From Vibrio sp. 10N.261.45.E2 (GTDB taxonomy: Bacteria > Pseudomonadota > Gammaproteobacteria > Enterobacterales > Vibrionaceae): a stretch of 64,000 nt of DNA. A program made the position numbers and the translations under genes. Below, one piece after another: positions 58,059-64,000 of the stretch. Under the pieces are notes generated by a model. It had not been told where the DNA came from and did no database searches. It saw only the letters and a program-made list of their open reading frames with translations. The first letter of the stretch is position 1. Every line of letters starts with the position of its first letter. Location: contig NZ_MCZZ01000142.1 of assembly GCF_002875705.1 (NCBI RefSeq), positions 1 through 64,000 on the forward strand. The letters run 5' to 3'.

Positions 58059-61000
58059 CTACTCTACTAACCTGAATTGTTGTTTTAGGTGACTTATATA
58101 CTTGCTTGCACTAATTTTAGCATCGTCAGCTATATCGAACTCATTGGATATAAGCCTTTGTACTTGCTCTATTTCTCTGACGAGAGACTGTTTGTTCTCA
58201 CTACCTATCTTACTTTGGTTATGTCTTCTATGTTTGTTCATGCTTGTAGGCTCAAAAGCTAATTTTCCTCTTTTCAAAGCCATAGCATAAATTAGCCAAT
58301 CACCTGCATTAGATAAGCCTTTAATATCATCAAGGTACATATTTAATGTTTCTTGCAATACATCAGATTTGAAGACTACACCGCTTGCATTAGGAATAGT
58401 ATTTTTAATTGCTAGATATTTTGAAACTTCATCATAACCGTCTACGCTGAAACTGTTAAGCCAGTGAGTATCTGAAAGGTCTTTCGTGTATTCATAATAG
58501 TTACCAGCAAGTACACGGCCTTCTTGATCAATCTGTATACTGTCACAGTAGCTCAACACAGTACCTTGAACCGAATTAAAGGGTTCAACTACCATTTTTA
58601 AGAAATTAGGTAGCGCCAAGTCATCAGCTTCAGCTATCCAGATTAAATCACCTTTAGCTAGCATGGATCCCTTGTACCACTGATTAAACACCGAGCCCGA
58701 GTTTTCTTCATTGACTATAAGTTTGCATTCAACTTGATTTGTCTTTATCCAGTTTTGAATCTCTTCCAAACTATTATCATTTGACATGTCATCTAATATA
58801 ATGAGCTCGTAAAAGGGCATAGTTTGCTTCAATATAGAATCTAGCCTTTCCTTAATAAGGTTGCCATAATTATAATTTGGTACAATTACCGAAACCCTCG
58901 GTAATTTAAGATTGAGATGTTCTAAAATATTGAAAATGTAATTCCTAAAGGAATACTCATTGTCTACCAAGTTTCTCAACTCATTCTTAAGCACCTTTAG
59001 TCTTGTAGGCTCTCTCAGCAAAGTCGCAATAGTGTTTGAAAAACTCTTAACGTCCCCCATCGGAACAGATAACCCGGTCACATCACCTACCAGTTTAGCT
59101 GCGCCACCTGATCCTTCAAAAGCCACAACCGGTACTCCTGCATCAAATGATTCGAGCACTACATTAGGAAATGGATCCTCTCTAGAAGTTAAAGCGAAAA
59201 CATCTGATGCAAGATGGTATTGTTCCGTATTAGGCTCATACCCCAAAAATTTAAAGTGTCTCTCTTTATCTTTTATAATCTCATCAACTTCTGATCTAGT
59301 AACACTGTCCCAATGTCCGATCCAAACAAAAAGCACGTCCAAATCCGAATAACTCTCAAGGATCTCTAAACCAACTCTAGCAAACAAGTCCGGACCTTTC
59401 CTATGATCGCCATAGCCAACAGCAAGGACGATTTTTGTTCCAGGACGTACACCTAAATTGTCTCTTACTTGTCGCCTAACATCATCTACCTTATGCCTAT
59501 TGTGGATTCTTCTCCATAATCCTTGGGGACGTATAACCTTTTTTTCATCATTTAACGAGGCAAATTCCGAGAAACCATCAGCTACAACTTCTGCAGGAAA
59601 TACTACCTTTGAGGCATGCTCTACAATATCTAAAGTGCACTGCTCTAATGAATACTGCTTAATTACATTAGGCATCTCATGTATCAAACTTAGACAATCG
59701 ATACCTGCCTCAGAAAGGTATTTTATAAGTTTTCCCGATACCGTCGTATTGACAATTGCGTGACACACTCCGGAGGTTTTTAGGTTTTTAACTACATCAA
59801 TAGCATCCTTATCAAAATTAGCTTCTGAAATTACCGAATGCGTTTGAGAATACTTTTGAAATTCACTTTTTAACTTGCCACCACCCAGAAAAACCGTATG
59901 TACTTCAAATTTGAAATCCAAAGCTAATGATCTGACGAGGCCCAATGCTAAGAACTGGGCTCCATGTGGATGAGCGTCATGTGATACTACAACGATCTTT
60001 TTTTTTTCACCAACATCTAACTCGCCAGTCAGCGCTTTTCGAGTCGCTTCTAGCCAAGCATAGCCATACTTCAGATCGGGTTCCAAATGTGCCCCTTCAG
60101 CCCATTCATTCCAAGCATTTACAAAAACTAATCGCTCGTCAGGGTTTTCTATATTGTCACAAGTATCCTGTACAGCGTTCTCTAGCCATTTTTGATAATC
60201 CGCTGGGTTACTACCCGCAAAAATTGTACTGTTATTCTTTCTTCTTGCTGTGTTATCCCAAGATGGACACACCGAACGAAACAGCCTGTATGAGACTGGT
60301 TTATTCCATTTTCTTGAACGTTTCAAAAATATAGACCAATCAAAAACATTCCCGGAAAATGAGCTGTTTAAAGGTTTTACACTGTTAGTAATATTGGGTG
60401 GCGTCGAATTGTTTGGTGGAAATTCAATAGCGGCATCAAATCCTAGTCTCTTAGGGTTAAAACGTTCAAAAGATTGAGTATATGCTATATAAACCTCGCC
60501 AATTCCGTTCTCTCTGAAATAATTACGCCAGCGTTTAACGGTCTTTTTAGCGGATGGCAGTAGGCTCGGTCTATAAACAACCAAAAGTGGCTTATCATCT
60601 ATACGGATATACCTAGAGTCACGCATATATCTAGCTACGTCGGCAGCAAAGGCAATATCATCTTCACATGAGTGATCTTGTGAAATCAGAATCTCGTTTT
60701 CGCGACCATCCCATCGACGACACCAATTCTCATTAGCCCAACAGAGACAGAAAGGATGATCAAGTTCTTTGTTTTCCAGATAATTCTCTATTGGTTGCTC
60801 TAGGAGTCGTTTACCACCAAACCAATAGTAATAAAAACAAAATCCACCTACTCCATAAAGCTTGGCCATTTCAATCTGTTGTTGTTGTACTTTTGAGTCT
60901 AATAGATTGTAATACCCAATATCCTCATCCGGTACATGCGGCTGATAGTGGCCCTCAAAAAGAGGTTGACCCGATTTAACATTAGTCCACTCCGTAAAGC

Positions 61001-62480
61001 CATCTCCCCACCATTCATTGTTTTCTGGAATTTCATGAAACTGTGGTAAATAAAATGCAATTAGCTTAACAGGGAGCTCACTTGGACAAGGGACAGTGGT
61101 TTTAGATACGTAAGTGCTACTATCAAAGTCTTTAGTGATTCGAGAAGTATTAGCTATCGTCCAGTCATTTGATTCAGAGTGATTCATATTATACCAAGCT
61201 TTATAAGCATCAGTATTTCTAAATACGAAAGGAAATGTCTCAAAGACAGCTGACTTCAATTTTATTTTAAAGTCTGTAGATATCGGTAATCTATGCCAAA
61301 TACTTCTAGGATCATATGATAAAAATTGCTCTCGTATATCTGAAAAAAATGCACTTACATTACGAAGAGGCTTGGTTACTCTCCAAGAACGACTGTTTAA
61401 AATTAAAGTATTTTGCTTTTTTTCTGATTGAATCGCTCTCTCGTAGTTCTCGTTGCTGACATTCAATTCAGAGTTAATGCTTTTTAAACCCTCATATTCT
61501 TCATTCAAGTTTAGTAACTTAGCTTCTAGTTCATGAATCTTTTGTGTTAAGTCCCTTTTATCCTCACCTACCAATAGTAACTCAGCAGATAAGCTCCCAA
61601 TCTCTTGCTCAAGAGACTCTACTAGTATAGTCAGAGGTTTTATTTCTCCACAGCTCAACCTCAAACCAGTCAACACTTTATTCAATTCAATTACATCAAC
61701 ATTCTCTTCACGACAGGATTGTTTATTTAAAAATGAATAAAATTGATAAACAGACAAGGGGACATCTTCGTTATTCTTGAGGTCTTCTAGCGTATACTCT
61801 GTATGCCTTAAATCTTCATCGATAAAGTCATTAATAAAAGAACTTACCTGCTGAGAATCTTTACTCGGCACTGCCATTGATAGGGTTCCAGCAAGCCTAA
61901 CGATCTGTGGGTATGGTTCCTTCATCAAGTTATCATAATCAACAATAACTCTACTAGTATTATGAGTTAACTCTAAACTAGGTATCGTGTGCTGTAGCCA
62001 AAGCACATGTGATTTGGCTTTTGCCATTTGATTTCTTTTCAAAAGAGAATCAGCAACACTTAATGGGTTACGTATCGCAATTACATAGCTCACATCACAT
62101 TCGATATTTTTGAATACATCTTGCCAAAAGCTTAACAGCCTACATGTTCTGGGATCTTTAAACCCCCAAATACCGCCATTCTCATCTAGTTTTCTATTAA
62201 TTAAGTCAATAGCTTGTCTCTTTAAGTCTTGCAATTCCAAGTTAGATTCAAGCTCTGTCCAAGAAAAAGCAAGATGGTCATGTGCTGAGCCAAGAATTGA
62301 TAGTAATTTCTCATTTATTGCCAAGCAATCTACATCTTCCCAGAAGCCTTTAGGGTTATCAGCTCCAGCGGCATAAAGGTCGGTTCCTAAACCAACACCC
62401 AATGTTTGCAGACTTTTTGTAATCGCACTTGTTCCACTTCGATGCATTCCTAATACAACGATTAATTTCCTAACATTCAT
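58059..62480 (-). CDS. sulfotransferase-coiled coil-WbsX-GT4-GT2 multidomain protein
   Basis: A 1473-residue protein with five parts. First is a sulfotransferase fold (about 1-230): GMHRSGTSAITKSL is the 5'-phosphosulfate loop and IRNPLSVADSLLKR the 3'-phosphate site. Then a coiled coil (about 270-355) ending NSRSWRVTKPLR, and a WbsX/GH99-like domain (about 467-815: FYLPQFHEIPENNEWWGDGF, NAWNEWAEG). Last are a GT4 (about 827-1185: SREDPFPNVVLESF) and a GT2 (about 1192-1420: VSVIVPNYNYG, IAEADD). It probably both elongates and sulfates a surface glycan. Its start overlaps the wzt stop (ATGA). PAPS would come from the cys operon 25 kb away. Confidence 0.88.
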   Translation of the reverse strand: MNVRKLIVVLGMHRSGTSAITKSLQTLGVGLGTDLYAAGADNPKGFWEDVDCLAINEKLLSILGSAHDHLAFSWTELESNLELQDLKRQAIDLINRKLDENGGIWGFKDPRTCRLLSFWQDVFKNIECDVSYVIAIRNPLSVADSLLKRNQMAKAKSHVLWLQHTIPSLELTHNTSRVIVDYDNLMKEPYPQIVRLAGTLSMAVPSKDSQQVSSFINDFIDEDLRHTEYTLEDLKNNEDVPLSVYQFYSFLNKQSCREENVDVIELNKVLTGLRLSCGEIKPLTILVESLEQEIGSLSAELLLVGEDKRDLTQKIHELEAKLLNLNEEYEGLKSINSELNVSNENYERAIQSEKKQNTLILNSRSWRVTKPLRNVSAFFSDIREQFLSYDPRSIWHRLPISTDFKIKLKSAVFETFPFVFRNTDAYKAWYNMNHSESNDWTIANTSRITKDFDSSTYVSKTTVPCPSELPVKLIAFYLPQFHEIPENNEWWGDGFTEWTNVKSGQPLFEGHYQPHVPDEDIGYYNLLDSKVQQQQIEMAKLYGVGGFCFYYYWFGGKRLLEQPIENYLENKELDHPFCLCWANENWCRRWDGRENEILISQDHSCEDDIAFAADVARYMRDSRYIRIDDKPLLVVYRPSLLPSAKKTVKRWRNYFRENGIGEVYIAYTQSFERFNPKRLGFDAAIEFPPNNSTPPNITNSVKPLNSSFSGNVFDWSIFLKRSRKWNKPVSYRLFRSVCPSWDNTARRKNNSTIFAGSNPADYQKWLENAVQDTCDNIENPDERLVFVNAWNEWAEGAHLEPDLKYGYAWLEATRKALTGELDVGEKKKIVVVSHDAHPHGAQFLALGLVRSLALDFKFEVHTVFLGGGKLKSEFQKYSQTHSVISEANFDKDAIDVVKNLKTSGVCHAIVNTTVSGKLIKYLSEAGIDCLSLIHEMPNVIKQYSLEQCTLDIVEHASKVVFPAEVVADGFSEFASLNDEKKVIRPQGLWRRIHNRHKVDDVRRQVRDNLGVRPGTKIVLAVGYGDHRKGPDLFARVGLEILESYSDLDVLFVWIGHWDSVTRSEVDEIIKDKERHFKFLGYEPNTEQYHLASDVFALTSREDPFPNVVLESFDAGVPVVAFEGSGGAAKLVGDVTGLSVPMGDVKSFSNTIATLLREPTRLKVLKNELRNLVDNEYSFRNYIFNILEHLNLKLPRVSVIVPNYNYGNLIKERLDSILKQTMPFYELIILDDMSNDNSLEEIQNWIKTNQVECKLIVNEENSGSVFNQWYKGSMLAKGDLIWIAEADDLALPNFLKMVVEPFNSVQGTVLSYCDSIQIDQEGRVLAGNYYEYTKDLSDTHWLNSFSVDGYDEVSKYLAIKNTIPNASGVVFKSDVLQETLNMYLDDIKGLSNAGDWLIYAMALKRGKLAFEPTSMNKHRRHNQSKIGSENKQSLVREIEQVQRLISNEFDIADDAKISASKYISHLKQQFRLVE

Positions 62481-63904
62481 TCGTAACTCACAATATTTGA
62501 AATACAGCCAAAATCTACAATTGCAGTGCTTAAGTTGTCTACGTCTGGAAGAACTCTAAACATTTGTACATCTAATAATCGATGTAGGTGCGTTTCCAAG
62601 CCGTCAATTGTACCCACGGCTCCTGCATTCATAAAATAGACACCTTGAGTCAAATTACAATTGAATGTAAATTCTACATCATAGATATCTCCTTCTTGAA
62701 CAGAAGGTATTGCGCTACTAGAGTTGTTTGCAGTGTGTGCACCACCAAGCTCAAGTCCAGATAAGGTTTTAATTAGCATTCCAAACCTTACGTTTTCTGC
62801 GCTCTTAGTAAATCTAACCTTGTATTTGTAAACATATTTGCCTCTAGGTATTAAATTGTTCACCTTTCTATCATCACTAGAATAAATAAATGGCACCGAA
62901 ATAACCGCACCATTAGACTCATATTCAATAGTGCTCGATGGTTTTAGGTTCTCATCAAAATAGTCTTCCATTGACTCTTGGAAACTTGACGAACTAGAGT
63001 AATCTCCCCGATTTAATTCCTTCGTATCAGAAAACCCAGCAACATTGGAATTATTCGCATCAAATTTCTCAGTATTTTGTGAGGGCGGGTTGCTCAACTT
63101 AACAATTTCCGCACGAATATAAGGGCTCTTTTCTTCCGTTGCATATAATAATCGCTGGTAATGACCGACAACCTCTTTTGAATTACCTTCAATTAATTTC
63201 TCACCATAATCCATTAGAATAGCACGATCACATAGCTCAATGACTTGAGGGCCAGAGTGAGATACAAATAGTATTGTAGTGCCTCTTTTCTTTAACTCTT
63301 CTAATCTAGAGAAACATTTACGTTGAAACTTTTCATCACCAACAGATAATGCTTCATCGACAACTAGAATTTCAGGGTCAACGTTAATAGATACTGCGAA
63401 CGCTAACCTAACAACCATACCACTAGAATAAGACTTGACCGGTTGATCGATAAAAGCACCTATATCTGCGAAATTTACGATGCTATTGAAGCGCTTTTTT
63501 GTTTCTTCTTTAGTTAAACCCAATATTGCTGCATTCATAAATACATTTTCACGACCAGTAAACTCCGGATTGAAGCCAGAACCTAATTCTAGTAACGCAG
63601 CTATTCGACCATTAGTTTTAATTGAGCCTGTTGTTTGAGATAATGTGCCACAAACTATCTGCAAAATCGTTGATTTACCCGAACCATTTCTTCCCACAAT
63701 TCCGACTGTTTCACCTTTTTTAATTTCAAATGAAACATCAGTCAACGCGGAAAACTCATTATAGTATTGATGTTCATCTAAGCGAAATACTCGTTGTAAC
63801 TTAGGATATATAGCCTGCTTTAGTCTATTCTGGGGGTTGTCGTATATTTGAAAAATTTTACTAATACCATCTACTTTAATCGCAGTATTATTATCAAAGG
63901 ACAT
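62477..63904 (-). CDS. wzt: ABC transporter ATPase Wzt with C-terminal glycan-binding domain
   Basis: Drives export of a lipid-linked O-antigen or capsule chain with Wzm. It has 475 residues: an ABC domain with Walker A GRNGSGKST (about 70-78), signature YSSGM, Walker B ILVVDEAL and the switch His in FVSHS. A linker follows, then a Wzt_C-type beta-sandwich (about 330-475) that in E. coli O8/O9a binds the capped chain end. A TTG two codons upstream is open, but AAAGGG is 8 nt from the ATG at 63902-63904, so I use the ATG. It overlaps wzm by 11 nt. Confidence 0.93.
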   Translation of the reverse strand: MSFDNNTAIKVDGISKIFQIYDNPQNRLKQAIYPKLQRVFRLDEHQYYNEFSALTDVSFEIKKGETVGIVGRNGSGKSTILQIVCGTLSQTTGSIKTNGRIAALLELGSGFNPEFTGRENVFMNAAILGLTKEETKKRFNSIVNFADIGAFIDQPVKSYSSGMVVRLAFAVSINVDPEILVVDEALSVGDEKFQRKCFSRLEELKKRGTTILFVSHSGPQVIELCDRAILMDYGEKLIEGNSKEVVGHYQRLLYATEEKSPYIRAEIVKLSNPPSQNTEKFDANNSNVAGFSDTKELNRGDYSSSSSFQESMEDYFDENLKPSSTIEYESNGAVISVPFIYSSDDRKVNNLIPRGKYVYKYKVRFTKSAENVRFGMLIKTLSGLELGGAHTANNSSSAIPSVQEGDIYDVEFTFNCNLTQGVYFMNAGAVGTIDGLETHLHRLLDVQMFRVLPDVDNLSTAIVDFGCISNIVSYE

Positions 63905-64000
63905 CAGCAAAACCCTTTCTTGTTTTTTGGAAAAAATAGAAACCTGAAGAAGCTATTAATAGTGCAATAATACTATAATCCCCAATTCTATCCCAATTAG
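63894..64000 (-). CDS. wzm: ABC transporter permease Wzm, 3' end only
   Basis: The last 34 codons are inside the window; the rest lies beyond the right edge. They encode a final membrane helix (SIIALLIASSGFYFF) and the C-terminus QKTRKGFADVL, an ending characteristic of O-antigen ABC-2 permeases. The stop lies 11 nt inside wzt, so the two are coupled. Confidence 0.85.
   Translation of the reverse strand, partial: NWDRIGDYSIIALLIASSGFYFFQKTRKGFADVL

Overview
The window looks like a chromosomal segment of a marine gamma-proteobacterium of the genus Vibrio, most likely the Splendidus clade. This is inferred from gene order (fMet/Gly tRNAs-orn-rsgA-psd, epmA facing frdABCD, efp facing epmB, groESL, gpmI) and protein similarity as I recognise it; no database search was run. 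The left 27 kb is ordinary core genome with moderate GC. From about 27.8 kb to the right edge it becomes a patchy, mostly AT-richer surface-polysaccharide locus with duplications and decayed insertion sequences.

Core region (1-27.1 kb): a tRNA operon (two identical Gly-GCC and one initiator Met) with a clear sigma70 promoter; orn, rsgA and psd; an SLC13 carboxylate transporter; a chemoreceptor; an EamA transporter; the complete EF-P beta-lysylation set (epmA, efp, epmB) around the fumarate reductase operon; an MgtC-like protein; a membrane diguanylate cyclase; an exported GVNLG-repeat protein; a large hybrid histidine kinase; groESL with a sigma32-like promoter; a MATE exporter; ogt; gpmI. 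A short interspersed repeat of about 40 bp (core GGGATTCGAGTAAACGAGATTCG) occurs in at least seven places in the gaps of the right half of this core region and supplies the stop codons of the MATE and ogt genes. I did not see it in the polysaccharide region.

Polysaccharide region, part 1 (27.8-43.7 kb): a WbaP/WcaJ-type initiating sugar-phosphate transferase, a KpsC/KpsS-like protein, a methyltransferase, a Wzx-like flippase, and a PglC/WreU-like initiating transferase. Then comes a sulfate uptake and activation operon (SLC13 permease-cysD-cysC-DHH phosphoesterase-cysN). It is bracketed by two direct copies of an [initiating transferase + NAD-epimerase] module; in the left copy the epimerase is a truncated pseudogene. 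A WbpM-like 4,6-dehydratase and two GT2 glycosyltransferases follow.

Part 2 (44.6-49.4 kb): a set that mirrors the mycobacterial decaprenyl-phosphoryl-arabinose pathway: DprE2-like SDR, DprE1-like oxidase, GtrA protein, UbiA-type phosphoribosyltransferase, PAP2-like phosphatase, and a flippase-like membrane protein. Part 3 (49.4-52.6 kb): a dead IS island with an ISL3 element nested in an ISAs1 transposase that is also cut by an IS5/IS903-type element.

Part 4 (52.8-64 kb, minus strand): an ABC-transporter-dependent O-antigen or capsule operon: 3' end of wzm, wzt with a C-terminal sugar-binding domain, a 1473-residue protein joining a sulfotransferase, a coiled coil, a WbsX-type domain, a GT4 and a GT2, then an epimerase, a GT4-RgpF protein and a GT-C membrane glycosyltransferase with an AftB-like DDAYIT motif.

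The most interesting reading is that two modifications meet in one locus. A local PAPS supply (permease, CysD/N/C and a DHH protein that could recycle PAP) may feed the sulfotransferase domain. A polyprenyl-phospho-arabinofuranose pathway may feed the GT-C enzyme. Both are inferences from gene content.
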